64,000 bases of DNA from Gelidibacter pelagius (GCF_017581925.1 NZ_JAGEVG010000016.1:62001-126000), one strand, 5' to 3'. Shown: positions 25,611 to 35,751, counted from the stretch's first letter. Notes: generated by a model not told the origin, from the sequence alone. Numbers and translations: made by a program.

Positions 25611-27527
25611 TTAATCCTTCAATATATAGAAATACGATCTTCTGTTTAACTGGTGCTCTTCTGAGGTACATTTAACCCCGTTAGAACATCTGTTGAGCAA
25701 TTGGGTTTCGCCATATCCGATAGCGCTCTCAATACGATCTGGAGCAATACCTCGGGATAGAATATAATCCCTTGTGGATTTGGCTCTTCTGTCGGATAAT
25801 TTCATGTTATAATTGTCACTTCCTCTACTGTCTGTATGAGATTCAATTTTGATGACCATGTTTGGATGTTCTCTCATTACATCAACAATGTGCTCCAGCT
25901 CATATTCAGCATCTGTTCTGATATTCCATTTATCAAAATCGAAGAAGATAGGGTTGATCACAATTTGGTTGTCATCAATTAATGGTGTCAAATAGAGGTC
26001 GGCATTATTGACTTTACCATCCTCTAAACTTGTAGTCACTTCTTTTCTTCCATCTTTATAATCTTTCTTACTTCCAAGAACAGTATAGGTTTTGTCGCAA
26101 TCTGCATCTAAAGTAAAGGCTCCAGTTTCCGATGTCATGACCGTTGCAATGATTTTACCAGTATTATTGATTAATTTTACTTCAACATTTGCAAGAACTT
26201 CACTGGTCTTTATGTTTCTGGCAATACCCTCAATAATCTGTTTGCAAGCTTCAGCACTAAATCCGTAAATATCATCACCACCTTTTCCACCAGGTCGGTT
26301 GGAAGAGAAATAGCCAGTCTTGTTATCATCATTCATAAAGAACGCGAAATCATCATAACCACTATTATAAGGAGCACCAATATTTTCAGGTTCTGCATTT
26401 TCCTTCTTTAGAATTTCAGACTTATAGATATCCAATAATCCCAAGTTCAAATAGCCATCAGAAGAAAAGTAAAGTGTATTATTCTTGGCAACAAAAGGGA
26501 ACATCTCACGGCCTTCCGTATTCACTTTTGGCCCTAAATTTCTTGGTTCACCATAATTTCCATCCTCTAAAATATTGACGACGTAAATATCTGTTTGTCC
26601 AAAACCACCTTCACGATCTGATACGAAATACAATTTCGTATTATCCGGACTTAAAGCTGGATGTCCATTGGAGTAATAATCATCATTAAATGGCAGTTCA
26701 ACAATATTGTTCCAAGCACCATTATCTAAAGTTGCCTTGTACAACTTTAAGTGTGAAGTTCCTTTGCGGTCATAGCCCAACTTATTTCTACGGTTGACGT
26801 TGTCTCTTGTGAAATACATGGTTTGACCGTCATTGGTAATGGCTATAGAGGCCTGATGATATGGGCTGTTTATTTTTGACGAATTAATGAAATCGGCACT
26901 TGAATATTCTTTATTGCCATCTTCATCCTTTGATACAGTCACATAATAGATGTCTAAAAATGGTTCAGCATTCCAGCCGTATCTTTTCCTCACGTCAGTA
27001 TTTCTTGCGGAGGCAAAATAGAGCATATCATTCGCTATATAGGCACCAAAATCAGAGAACTCAGTATTGAAAGGCATGTTTTCGATTTTTACGATAACAT
27101 CTTCAGTAGAAGCTAAATCTTCATAGAGATCAAGGTTGTTGGCATCAAAGTCCTTTACACGACTGTCGTTGCCTTGAATGTCCTTAAATTTCACCAGCCA
27201 TTTGTCAGCTTCTTCATAATTTTTGATACTTCTTAAACTCTGAATGTATTTAAAAATGTACTCAGGATTGACCTTGTTATATTTGTTGACCGCTTTCCCA
27301 TACCATAAGGCTGCTTCTTTTGATCTGGAATTGTTGTAGTAACAATCTCCCAAACGGGTTAGTACATGTTCACTGCTATCACCTTTTTTTACCGCTTCCT
27401 CATAAAGTTCGGTTGCTTTTACGTAGGCAAAGTTTTCAAAAAACTTATCTGCCAATTTTCTTTGAGCAACCATGAACGTGCTGCTAAGCGCAAAAAAGAA
27501 TATAAATAATTTTGTTTTCATAGTCAT
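25611..27527 (-). CDS. OmpA-family protein with TPR and PD40 propeller
   Basis: The 638-residue envelope protein has, in order, a signal peptide (ending near FMVAQ), TPR-like helices (about 25-130), and a PD40/WD40-like beta-propeller (about 160-420, with LYFVSDREGGFGQTDIYVV and GYFSSNRPGGKGGDDIYGF). A carboxypeptidase-regulatory-like beta domain follows (about 425-500), then a C-terminal OmpA peptidoglycan-binding domain (about 525-638, ESHTDSRGSDNYNMKLSDRR). It follows a PorP/SprF gene by 5 bp. This set is common for T9SS adhesin operons, where the OmpA protein may anchor the complex to peptidoglycan. The exact role is inferred. Confidence 0.92.
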   Translation of the reverse strand: MTMKTKLFIFFFALSSTFMVAQRKLADKFFENFAYVKATELYEEAVKKGDSSEHVLTRLGDCYYNNSRSKEAALWYGKAVNKYNKVNPEYIFKYIQSLRSIKNYEEADKWLVKFKDIQGNDSRVKDFDANNLDLYEDLASTEDVIVKIENMPFNTEFSDFGAYIANDMLYFASARNTDVRKRYGWNAEPFLDIYYVTVSKDEDGNKEYSSADFINSSKINSPYHQASIAITNDGQTMYFTRDNVNRRNKLGYDRKGTSHLKLYKATLDNGAWNNIVELPFNDDYYSNGHPALSPDNTKLYFVSDREGGFGQTDIYVVNILEDGNYGEPRNLGPKVNTEGREMFPFVAKNNTLYFSSDGYLNLGLLDIYKSEILKKENAEPENIGAPYNSGYDDFAFFMNDDNKTGYFSSNRPGGKGGDDIYGFSAEACKQIIEGIARNIKTSEVLANVEVKLINNTGKIIATVMTSETGAFTLDADCDKTYTVLGSKKDYKDGRKEVTTSLEDGKVNNADLYLTPLIDDNQIVINPIFFDFDKWNIRTDAEYELEHIVDVMREHPNMVIKIESHTDSRGSDNYNMKLSDRRAKSTRDYILSRGIAPDRIESAIGYGETQLLNRCSNGVKCTSEEHQLNRRSYFYILKD

Positions 27528-27532
27528 AGGTT

Positions 27533-28450
27533 TTAGAAGTATCGAGGCGATTTAATACGTTTGCTTTTAAAGATCTCAAACATTAGCAAGACTTCATGGG
27601 TGCCACTTGTGTAAGGTCTTAGGTCAGAAAATGGATATTCATAGGCATAACCAATTCGCAGTTGTTTGGACACTTGGAAGTCGGCAATTCCCCCCAATGC
27701 AGATGTTCTTTCATTCATTCTATACGATCCACCAATCCAAAACACATCATTGAATAGAAAATTAGCGGTTAAATCTAAAGATAGAGGTGCACCATTGGTA
27801 GCTTTCACTAAAAATGCTGGTTTGAATTTGGTTGTTGCGCCCAAATCAAATACATAACCTCCAGTAAAATAGTAGCTAAGACGCTCTAAGGCTTCAAATT
27901 CTTGCTCCCCAGTATAGTCCGTATTCAATAATCTTGGCGCAGAAAGCCCTAAATACCATCTTTCAGAATGCCAGTATGCTCCGGCACCGACATTGGGTTT
28001 CCATCGGTTTTCATAACCATAGATCACGGGATCATCAAACTCTGCAGCTCTGAAATCAGGATCTAAACTAAATCCGGTAAAACCAGCTTTTAATCCAAAC
28101 GCCAACTTGGTGTTCTGACCAGTTTGAATGGTGTATGAAAAATCGGCATATAGATATTGGAAGTTTTGGTATCCCAATTCATCATTTATAAACGACATTC
28201 CCAATCCGATCTTTTCATTTCGGAGCGGTGTGTGAATGGATAGCGTTTGAGTAGTTGGCGCTCCTTCGAGTCCAACCCATTGGCTTCTGTGCAATCCCAC
28301 AATACTTAATGTTTCTCTACTGCCCGCATAGGCCGGGTTGATAGAAATGGTATTGTACATATACTGTGTAAACTGTGGTAGTTGTTGTGCAACTCCCACC
28401 CAGCTTGTGAACAGTATGAAAACGATAATATTAAGCTTTACAAATTTCAT
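27533..28450 (-). CDS. PorP/SprF family T9SS-associated outer-membrane protein
   Basis: The 305-residue beta-barrel protein has a signal peptide and the family hallmark start QQLPQFTQYMYNTISINPAY. The next conserved block, SIVGLHRSQWVGLEGAPTTQ, is also present. SprF-like proteins are needed for secretion or surface attachment of a specific T9SS substrate with a type B sorting domain. The gene directly follows such a substrate (10-bp gap), so it is the likely dedicated partner of the 1917-residue adhesin. Confidence 0.93.
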   Translation of the reverse strand: MKFVKLNIIVFILFTSWVGVAQQLPQFTQYMYNTISINPAYAGSRETLSIVGLHRSQWVGLEGAPTTQTLSIHTPLRNEKIGLGMSFINDELGYQNFQYLYADFSYTIQTGQNTKLAFGLKAGFTGFSLDPDFRAAEFDDPVIYGYENRWKPNVGAGAYWHSERWYLGLSAPRLLNTDYTGEQEFEALERLSYYFTGGYVFDLGATTKFKPAFLVKATNGAPLSLDLTANFLFNDVFWIGGSYRMNERTSALGGIADFQVSKQLRIGYAYEYPFSDLRPYTSGTHEVLLMFEIFKSKRIKSPRYF

Positions 28451-28460
28451 AGGTTAAAAT

Positions 28461-31400
28461 TTATTTGGTTGCAACGTAGATTGGGCCTGCAAAAGGTTTT
28501 AATCCACTATTTTTTAGATTAACTACATAATAATATGTTCCTGTTGGTACAAAGTTAGAACTTCCAACAGAAGCTTTAGATGATGTACCATTCCAATCAT
28601 TTTGGTAGTCATTGGACTTATAGATCATGGCACCCCAACGGTTGAATATTTGAACTTCTACTGTAAAGTTACAGCCTTCAACACCTGTGATGGTAAAGAA
28701 ATCATTTTTACCGTCAGCATATGTGGTTACCGCTTTAGAAATAATAACATCTTCAGCACCACATGGCAGTACTACACAATCATCATTCAATGTAATATCT
28801 ACAAGAGTTTCGGTAGGGCAGTACTCATCAGCCACGGCATACATGAAGGTGTAAGTGCCCAACTCTAATCCATAAGGATTGAATATGCTACCATCTAAGG
28901 TTGCAGTACCGGTAACTACACTCCAAGTGCCGGTGGTGTCATAAGATCCACTCAACAAATCAAAAAGATTAAAATTCAAGTCGTCACCGTTACATAGTTC
29001 AGTGCCTGTGGCGACTATGATGTTAACTGTGCTGTCAACATTAATAGTTTGGGTGTACACAGCTTCATTTCCGCAAGTGTCAGAGACTGTCCAAGTTCTT
29101 GTTACAACATATTGTAGACTATCTTCAGTTGCGGTTGATGTTTCATTAAATTCAACCTGGATATCCTCAGAACATGCATCTTCAAAAACCAATTCTGGAA
29201 CTGAAGGAATATTATCACACGTAATGTTGATTTCCTTTTCGTATTCAGTTACCAAGTTTGGCGCTGTTTGATCCATAACGTTTATGGTTTGTGTCGCCGT
29301 TGAAACATTACCACATGCATCCGTTGCCGTCCAAGTTCTTGTTACTGAATAATCACTTCCACAAGTACCAAGAGTTGTAACATCATCAAAAGTTAATGTG
29401 ATGTCGTCACCACTGCATGCGTCTGCTGCAGTCGCTTGGGCGAATTCAGGTGTTTCATTACAGTCGATTGTTGATTCAGCTGGTAATGACGAAATTATTG
29501 GTCCTACAGTATCGACAATAGTGAATACAGCAGTCGTGCTCGAGGTGTTTCCACAGCCATCAGTAGCCGTAAAGGTTACGGTAGCAGATCCGGTAGCACC
29601 ACAGTCATCAGAAAGACCATTGAAATCATTTGACCAAGTTACTGATGAACATTCGTCAACAGCTGAGGCGCCAGCGTTTCCGTCTAACCAATTTTGCAAT
29701 TCATTTACATTTCCTGAACCATCACATTCTACAGTTAAATCAGTAGCCTGTGTTATGATTTCTGGAGCAGTCACATCTTGTATCGTATAAGTTGCTGAAG
29801 TTGATGTAGTATTGCCACATCCATCATCAACTGTAAAGATGACTTCTATAGAGGAAGAACAATCTGTAGTTGAACCACTATAGTTATTTGTCCAGATTAA
29901 ATTAGTTGAACAATTATCTGTTGCGGTTGCACCTCCATTTGAGTTCAACCAATCTTCCAATGCACTATTATTAATATCACAATCAATTGTAATGTCAGAT
30001 GCTGGTGTGTCAATTACAGGAGCAGTCGTATCGACCACAGAAATGGTTTGAATTTCCGTAGCAGTATTACCACATTCGTCGATTGCCGTCCATGTTCTTG
30101 TAATAGTTTTCATATTATCACAACTTCCATCTACAACTACATCGCTAAACGTAAGATCAACACCTCCACACTCATCAGAAGCCGAAGCATCGCCAGTAAT
30201 TGAAGGGTCTGTAGACTCTGAACACTCAATAGTGATATCTTCCGGTACAGTAATAGATGGTGGTGTAGTGTCAACAATTGAAATGGTCTGAACACCGGAT
30301 ACTGAATTTCCACATTCGTCTGTAGCAGTCCATGTTCTTGAAATCACTTGTGTATTTCCACAACCTTCTACGGCTGAGTCTTCAAAAGATATACTCACAT
30401 TGCCGCAAGTATCAGTAGCGGTAGCTTCACCAAATGGATCCCCAGTGCCTCTTGCAAGACCTGTACATTCCATGGTCACGTCGGCAGGTAATGTCAATAC
30501 CGGTGGCGTCGTATCCACTACAGTAATGATTTGATCACCAGAAGCCGTGTTTCCAGCTTCATCAGTGGCAGTCCAAGTTCTTGTAATAACTTCTGTGTTT
30601 CCACAACCTTCTACGCTATTATCAGTAAACGTTAGTGTTGCCGTACTACAAGCATCTGTTGCACTTGCATTTCCTGTCGCTGAAGGTTCAGTTGATGTCG
30701 AGCATTCAACAGAAACATCTGCAGGAACTGTTAAAATAGGAGCGACCGTATCAATCACAGTAATGGTTTGCGTATCTTCTGTAGTGTTACCACAATCATC
30801 AGTGGCAATCCAAGTTCTGGTTATCACTTGTGCACCTTCTATACCTACGCTTGCATCTGTATATGTTACCGTCACATCGCCACAGGTGTCTATTGCTGTT
30901 GCATTCCCTGTCGCTGAAGGATCAGTTGACTCATTACATTCAACAGTAATATCATCTGGTACTGTTAACGATGGAGGTGTGGTATCTACAATGGTAATCG
31001 TCTGGACATCAGAAACCGTATTACCACATTCATCCATAGCAGTCCAAGTTCTTGTAATTACTTGTGTATTTCCACAACCTTGAACGGCTGTATCTTCAAA
31101 ATTAAGACTAACCCTTCCACATCCATCGGTAGCCGTAGCTTCGCCGATTAAGTCTCCAGGACCTCTTGCATAACCAGTACACTCCAGTGTGACGTCGTCT
31201 GGCATTGTTAAAACAGGTGGTGTTGTGTCAACTACAGTAATTGTTTGAATTCCCGTGGCTACATTTCCACATGTATCGGTTGCAGTCCAAGTTCTTGATA
31301 TAGTTTCGGTACTGCCACACTCAGCAACAGATACATCTTCATAGGTGATGTCAACATTTCCACAAGCTTCAGTAACTAAAGCAGTTCCAGTAGCAGTAGG

Positions 31401-34214
31401 GTCAGTTGAGTTTCCACACTCTACAGTTTCACTTTGAGGTATAACAAAGTTGGCTTGCAAATCAATATCAATAGTAATGATTTGAGTGCTTGTATCGGTT
31501 TGGTCACAACCATCTGTAACTGTAAATGTTCTTGTAACAACTAATGGGCATGTACCTGTAGAAGCATCGCTATAGGTAACACTTAAAATATTATCACCAA
31601 TAAAAGTTCCGCCTTCAGCTAAAAATTCAGCATTACTTATCGTTACTAAGGCTTCACTATATGGCAATGAAGTTAATCCACCATTAGAAATGTCACCTGT
31701 TGTGCAACCACTAACAGAAATATCAGCTGGTGCATTAATCTCAACAGCTCCAGTGTTTTCAGTAGTAATTATAAAAGTTGCCGTAGCCGTACAGGTATTA
31801 GTGTCTGCTTCTGAAACGGTAACCGTATAAGTGCCATCAGGTAAATTTGTTAAATCTTCAGTAGTAGGACCAGGTACGCCATCAACATCCCATTGAAAGA
31901 TGTAGCTACCTGAGCCACCATCAACCGAAATATCGATACTTCCATTAGTGGTGTTTGCACAAGAATTGTTTACCTGTTCTACTAAAGAAATTGTTAAAGC
32001 ATCATAAACTGACACGGTTATTGGCGTTCTTGGACCGACGCAGTTAGTAGCAGGCCCTTCGGATACGTAATAAGTAAATTCTCCTACCACACTGGTGTCT
32101 GGAATTAATGAAGTTTGCCCAATTGTACTTGGATCATTATCCGTATAGTACAGCAGTAAATAATCTGGACTGGTTGCTTGGGCAGATAATTCACCAGCAG
32201 TTTCGTTTAAGCAATACGTAGCATCAGTAACTGTAGGTGAGGTTGTAATCTCTGTAACTTCAATAGTGAATATATAATTACATGCCGAGTTTCCAGGAGG
32301 AATAGCATAATAAGTGCTTATTCCTTCAGCAGCTGGAAAAGGGTTGGAGGCATTGTACTCAATAGTGCTACCGGTAATAGGGTATGAGTCATAAAACAAT
32401 GATCCTTGTGGGAATTGAGCCTGAACTTCAGAAACAGGAATCGTGCTGCTCTCTAAATTACAGTAGTAGAATGCTCTTTCAGCGGTTACATCACTACAAT
32501 TGTCAAGAATATATTGCTCTGAATTGATGCTTACGGTAAGAGGATCGGTATTTGGTTCACCTTCACAAACACCATCTTGCTGATAACCTTGTATTAACGG
32601 TAAGGAGTAATCGATTTTAGAAGTTGCTCCTGTTCCTGCAATATAGCCACCTAAGATGACCACCTCGGAAGAACAATTGTTGTTGACTAAAATAGTACAA
32701 TCTTCAGTAGTTTTTAATTTGAAGCGAATGTCGGCAAGTAACTTCGTTAAATCCGTATCCAAAGGCAAATAAGCAATATCCCAAACAATGGAACCAGTTG
32801 CACCTTCGCTTGGATCGAAATATGGTGCAGTCGCATTAAATAAACTGTCATATTCATTAAAACTGATACTTCCAGGAACAAATTCAGAAGTAAACGGAAT
32901 CGGAATGACTAATTTTGCGTTTTCAATAGGCTCTGTACCTTTATTTCTGATTTCCAAACCATATTCTATTTCATCACCTGGAAGGGCAACGTAAGGTGCA
33001 TTGACCGAGTTGCCGGCAATGCTTTCTATGGATAGCAATCCTTCAGATTCAGGAATATAGGCATCTACAGCAAACGTAATATTGAAAATAATATAGGAAT
33101 CCTGTGTCGATCCATATTGGAAACGTGTAGAGGTTTGATTGTTGCCTATAATGGAATTATTAAAATTATCAAGGTCGAACATGGCGATGTCCAATCCCGT
33201 ATTATTCAATAAATTAGGGTTTCTTGCACCTTCAGTTCGAATGGTAGAATTAAAGAAGTTGGTCATACTATTCCCGTCGTGCTTCAAGGGTTGGTATGAA
33301 TTATCACTTTGTTTTTGAATTTTAAAATAATCGCCACCAATGGATCTGTCTCCTTCACCGGCCATAAGACCTAACCTTAAATTCACAGGACCACTTTGTG
33401 TGGAATTGAATCCTACAACATCTAAAGTATGGTTTAATGTTGCGTGACCTTTAATATAAGCATGACCGTCAAAAACGGTAATGTCTCTCCATTTCATTTT
33501 TGAGTTTTCATAAACGACAACCATTCCCCAGCCACCATAATAACCGATATCATCGCCATCGCCTTCAACGAGTGCCATGTCAGCAACATGATAGACGCCG
33601 TCTTGACCATTATTTTTGACGTAATCTGTAACGTCCACATATGCAGAATACATATTATCATCAGTTCCTGATGGATAATAAATGTCATTGGCATTTGCAG
33701 TTAATTGGGTATAGCTTGTTGCATTAGGTCCCTTAATGGATACCTTTCTTTTATCGAAGGTTTTAGTAACCTGAACAATTTGGTTGTTTACCTCAACATC
33801 TTTAGTTACGGTAAATGTATCGTCAGCTCCGGCTCTTCCTGACCAGTATAATCCTGCGTAAACAATATTGGAACAGTCTGGAATAGCGCCAAACTCATCC
33901 GAAAACGTAAGGGTTGCTGAAGACGAATTTAAAGTGTTGGGATCATTGTCCACATCCACATATTTCATGTCGTCAGCGTTGTTGCCATCGTCAGAATAAT
34001 TTACCAAGGTGAGGTTGGTATTACCAATCATGGTAAAATCACCTTTAACATTGTAAATCGTTTTTCCTGGCGTAAATACTGAGGAACGAGGTGTAAAAGG
34101 AACTTTCACCTGACCATAAGTAAAGTAAGCTGGGGACAATGCTAAAACCATAACCAACACGAATTGAAGTATTGGTTTTAAGTTATTTGATTTTGCGTAG
34201 TATAATTTTTTCAT
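28461..34214 (-). CDS. Giant HYR/SprB-repeat surface adhesin with gliding-motility C-terminal domain
   Basis: The 1917-residue protein has a long signal peptide (to about residue 35), an N-terminal globular region, and a DUF11-like beta domain (about 405-530). A SprB-type repeat lies at about 740-810. At least nine HYR/Ig-like repeats cover roughly residues 925-1680, each opening with a (V/I)DTTPP-like linker and ending in a Cys-containing strand. The final 100 residues are a gliding-motility-associated (type B sorting) domain, with VQIFNRWGAMIYKSNDY and PTGTYYYVVNL. T9SS would move it to the cell surface, where it may mediate adhesion or gliding. Near-identical repeats show strong homogenisation. 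It is followed by SprF-like and OmpA-like genes. Confidence 0.93.
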   Translation of the reverse strand: MKKLYYAKSNNLKPILQFVLVMVLALSPAYFTYGQVKVPFTPRSSVFTPGKTIYNVKGDFTMIGNTNLTLVNYSDDGNNADDMKYVDVDNDPNTLNSSSATLTFSDEFGAIPDCSNIVYAGLYWSGRAGADDTFTVTKDVEVNNQIVQVTKTFDKRKVSIKGPNATSYTQLTANANDIYYPSGTDDNMYSAYVDVTDYVKNNGQDGVYHVADMALVEGDGDDIGYYGGWGMVVVYENSKMKWRDITVFDGHAYIKGHATLNHTLDVVGFNSTQSGPVNLRLGLMAGEGDRSIGGDYFKIQKQSDNSYQPLKHDGNSMTNFFNSTIRTEGARNPNLLNNTGLDIAMFDLDNFNNSIIGNNQTSTRFQYGSTQDSYIIFNITFAVDAYIPESEGLLSIESIAGNSVNAPYVALPGDEIEYGLEIRNKGTEPIENAKLVIPIPFTSEFVPGSISFNEYDSLFNATAPYFDPSEGATGSIVWDIAYLPLDTDLTKLLADIRFKLKTTEDCTILVNNNCSSEVVILGGYIAGTGATSKIDYSLPLIQGYQQDGVCEGEPNTDPLTVSINSEQYILDNCSDVTAERAFYYCNLESSTIPVSEVQAQFPQGSLFYDSYPITGSTIEYNASNPFPAAEGISTYYAIPPGNSACNYIFTIEVTEITTSPTVTDATYCLNETAGELSAQATSPDYLLLYYTDNDPSTIGQTSLIPDTSVVGEFTYYVSEGPATNCVGPRTPITVSVYDALTISLVEQVNNSCANTTNGSIDISVDGGSGSYIFQWDVDGVPGPTTEDLTNLPDGTYTVTVSEADTNTCTATATFIITTENTGAVEINAPADISVSGCTTGDISNGGLTSLPYSEALVTISNAEFLAEGGTFIGDNILSVTYSDASTGTCPLVVTRTFTVTDGCDQTDTSTQIITIDIDLQANFVIPQSETVECGNSTDPTATGTALVTEACGNVDITYEDVSVAECGSTETISRTWTATDTCGNVATGIQTITVVDTTPPVLTMPDDVTLECTGYARGPGDLIGEATATDGCGRVSLNFEDTAVQGCGNTQVITRTWTAMDECGNTVSDVQTITIVDTTPPSLTVPDDITVECNESTDPSATGNATAIDTCGDVTVTYTDASVGIEGAQVITRTWIATDDCGNTTEDTQTITVIDTVAPILTVPADVSVECSTSTEPSATGNASATDACSTATLTFTDNSVEGCGNTEVITRTWTATDEAGNTASGDQIITVVDTTPPVLTLPADVTMECTGLARGTGDPFGEATATDTCGNVSISFEDSAVEGCGNTQVISRTWTATDECGNSVSGVQTISIVDTTPPSITVPEDITIECSESTDPSITGDASASDECGGVDLTFSDVVVDGSCDNMKTITRTWTAIDECGNTATEIQTISVVDTTAPVIDTPASDITIDCDINNSALEDWLNSNGGATATDNCSTNLIWTNNYSGSTTDCSSSIEVIFTVDDGCGNTTSTSATYTIQDVTAPEIITQATDLTVECDGSGNVNELQNWLDGNAGASAVDECSSVTWSNDFNGLSDDCGATGSATVTFTATDGCGNTSSTTAVFTIVDTVGPIISSLPAESTIDCNETPEFAQATAADACSGDDITLTFDDVTTLGTCGSDYSVTRTWTATDACGNVSTATQTINVMDQTAPNLVTEYEKEINITCDNIPSVPELVFEDACSEDIQVEFNETSTATEDSLQYVVTRTWTVSDTCGNEAVYTQTINVDSTVNIIVATGTELCNGDDLNFNLFDLLSGSYDTTGTWSVVTGTATLDGSIFNPYGLELGTYTFMYAVADEYCPTETLVDITLNDDCVVLPCGAEDVIISKAVTTYADGKNDFFTITGVEGCNFTVEVQIFNRWGAMIYKSNDYQNDWNGTSSKASVGSSNFVPTGTYYYVVNLKNSGLKPFAGPIYVATK

Positions 34215-34244
34215 AGTGATAACTTTTAAAGAAGTCAGTAGGTA

Positions 34245-34763
34245 TTATGAACGTTTATATGAACTGTAAAAGAAAATGATCTTAGGATCTGCATTCTGAA
34301 GGAATGACCTAATCTGATTTTCGGAAATAGGAAACTCACATTTTAAAAATATGTATTTTAAATTGCCAAATCCTCTAATACCATCCACATTAAACGAATT
34401 TCTCAAATCATTTACTGAACTTAAATTGATGGTAATGAGTTCAACTTGATTATAGAGAGAGTTTCCTGTAGAAACAAAATTAAACGATTGTGTATCCAGA
34501 AATTTTAAGACTGCTGGAGAGCCAACACCTTCAACATTTAAAACACCATTATTTTTAATATAAACGGTAGCATTTAAATCATATAATAGGTCATAAGGAA
34601 ATGGTGAGGTTTCCGCAGAACTTCTTAGTCCATTCATTTGTGTAACTGTCTGTTCGCGATCGGACAAGTTATGGATTACATTTTCTTGAGAAAAAGAGGT
34701 GCTCGAGAAAAGTCCAATAAGTATTATCATACTTAAAAACTTTGTGTTAAATTTGGAGTTCAT
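34245..34763 (-). CDS. Secreted protein of unknown function, first gene of the adhesin operon
   Basis: The 172-residue protein has a signal peptide ending near STSFSQ. The mature part contains strands such as ATVYIKNNGVLNVEGVGSPA and LKYIFLKCEFPI but no family I recognise. It lies 30 bp before the adhesin gene and is probably co-transcribed with it, so a role in adhesin maturation or the same surface process is possible but unproven. Confidence 0.75.
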   Translation of the reverse strand: MNSKFNTKFLSMIILIGLFSSTSFSQENVIHNLSDREQTVTQMNGLRSSAETSPFPYDLLYDLNATVYIKNNGVLNVEGVGSPAVLKFLDTQSFNFVSTGNSLYNQVELITINLSSVNDLRNSFNVDGIRGFGNLKYIFLKCEFPISENQIRSFLQNADPKIIFFYSSYKRS

Positions 34764-34799
34764 AGTCCTAAAAGTTTATTTAATCTAATTATTTTTTGG

Positions 34800-34827
34800 C
34801 TTAGGAAGCTTTTTTTGGCTACCTAAG
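34800..34827 (-). promoter_or_regulatory. Leader hairpin of the adhesin operon
   Basis: CTTAGG (34800-34805) and CCTAAG (34822-34827), extended inward by AGC/GCT after a mismatch, form a stem 37 bp upstream of the first start codon of the minus-strand operon. A second perfect hairpin, GCATTG/CAATGC (34908-34924), lies further upstream. Confidence 0.4.
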
Positions 34828-35039
34828 TAATATGTTCTTATTTTAAGCTATACGTACAAAAATGGATATGCCTAAAATGAAAGTGCTTAAATATGTTGAG
34901 GGAAGAAGCATTGCATAACAATGCAGGAATGGATTCATTAACATGTTTGTGATTTGGGGTCATTTACATTAATATATTAGAACAAAGCAACAGATAAGAT
35001 TCAGTTATACCAAAATTAAATGTTGAAGAGACGAAAATA

Positions 35040-35094
35040 ATCGATAAGACGGACATATGCAACACTTTATCGATAAAAAACGCACTTAATCGAA
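35040..35094. promoter_or_regulatory. ATCGAT motif cluster between adhesin operon and sixA-like gene
   Basis: ATCGATAAGACGG starts at 35040, ATCGATAAAAAACGC at 35069, and ATCGAA at 35089. The same ATCGATAA-plus-ACG core occurs at 24173. The position suits control of the divergent adhesin operon or of the sixA-like gene, whose ATG is at 35101. Confidence 0.45.
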
Positions 35095-35100
35095 TAGAAT

Positions 35101-35586
35101 ATGAAGACAATTGTTTTGATAAGACATGCCAAATCCTCTTGGGACCACGATGTCAGTGATTTAAACCGACCTTTAAGTAAGCGAGGTTTTACTGATGCGA
35201 ATTTAGTTTCCAAAGCATTTAAATCTTATAATTTTAATCCTGATGCCATTTACTCCAGTCCGGCAAATAGGGCTTTGACAACTTGTAGTATATTCATGGA
35301 AAATTTGAATATCTCTAAAGAATTGTTAGGTATCGATCATAAACTCTATGATTTTGGAGGTAATCAGGTCCGTCGTTTTATAAAATCTTTGAATGATGAT
35401 TTGGAAAAAGTTATCATATTTGGTCATAATCATGCGTTTACATCTTTAGCCAATAGTTTTGGAGATGCTGACATTGATAATCTACCAACTTCAGGTTTAG
35501 TCATGATTGAATTTAACGTTGATCAATGGCAACAGGTAAGTCAAGGAGAAACCAAACTGTTTCTAAAACCAAAGGATTTTAAATAG
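35101..35586 (+). CDS. SixA-like histidine phosphatase
   Basis: The 161-residue protein has the histidine phosphatase motif IRHAKSSWD at the N-terminus, with the catalytic His in R-H-A-K. It also has the second conserved His block in IFGHNHAF. SixA-type enzymes remove phosphate from phosphohistidine on phosphorelay proteins; other family members act on small metabolites. It precedes ppk and ppx, which suggests a link to phosphate or polyphosphate metabolism, but the 165-bp gap and a separate ppk promoter box suggest that the genes can be expressed separately. Confidence 0.88.
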   Translation: MKTIVLIRHAKSSWDHDVSDLNRPLSKRGFTDANLVSKAFKSYNFNPDAIYSSPANRALTTCSIFMENLNISKELLGIDHKLYDFGGNQVRRFIKSLNDDLEKVIIFGHNHAFTSLANSFGDADIDNLPTSGLVMIEFNVDQWQQVSQGETKLFLKPKDFK

Positions 35587-35658
35587 ATTAGTCTACTTTC
35601 TTGAGACATCATCATGCTCGTATAAAAAAGAAAGGACCTCTGATGCACAAAACACTAA

Positions 35659-35684
35659 TAACTATATCTTGTAACTATATCTTG
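35659..35684. repeat. Perfect 13-bp tandem direct repeat upstream of ppk
   Basis: TAACTATATCTTG occurs twice with no gap (35659-35671 and 35672-35684), 33 bp before the ppk -7 box at 35717. Confidence 0.85.
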
Positions 35685-35716
35685 CGTAGTGACTTTATTT
35701 TGAGTTATAAATAGAA

Positions 35717-35724
35717 TATATTTG
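35717..35724 (+). promoter_or_regulatory. Candidate ppk -7 box
   Basis: TATATTTG fully matches TAnnTTTG. It overlaps a possible TTG start at 35722, so transcripts from here could not use that codon. This supports the ATG at 35752. Confidence 0.5.
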
Positions 35725-35751
35725 TTGAAGATTAAATCCAGTTCACACTTA

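Noticed and set aside
30547-31083. 178-codon plus-strand open frame (also 29398-29790)
   Set aside because: It is antisense to the HYR repeats of the adhesin; its repeated VEHST-like pattern only mirrors those repeats.
35722-35751. TTG start for polyphosphate kinase
   Set aside because: It overlaps the -7 box TATATTTG and precedes the expected transcript start; the ATG at 35752 fits the family.
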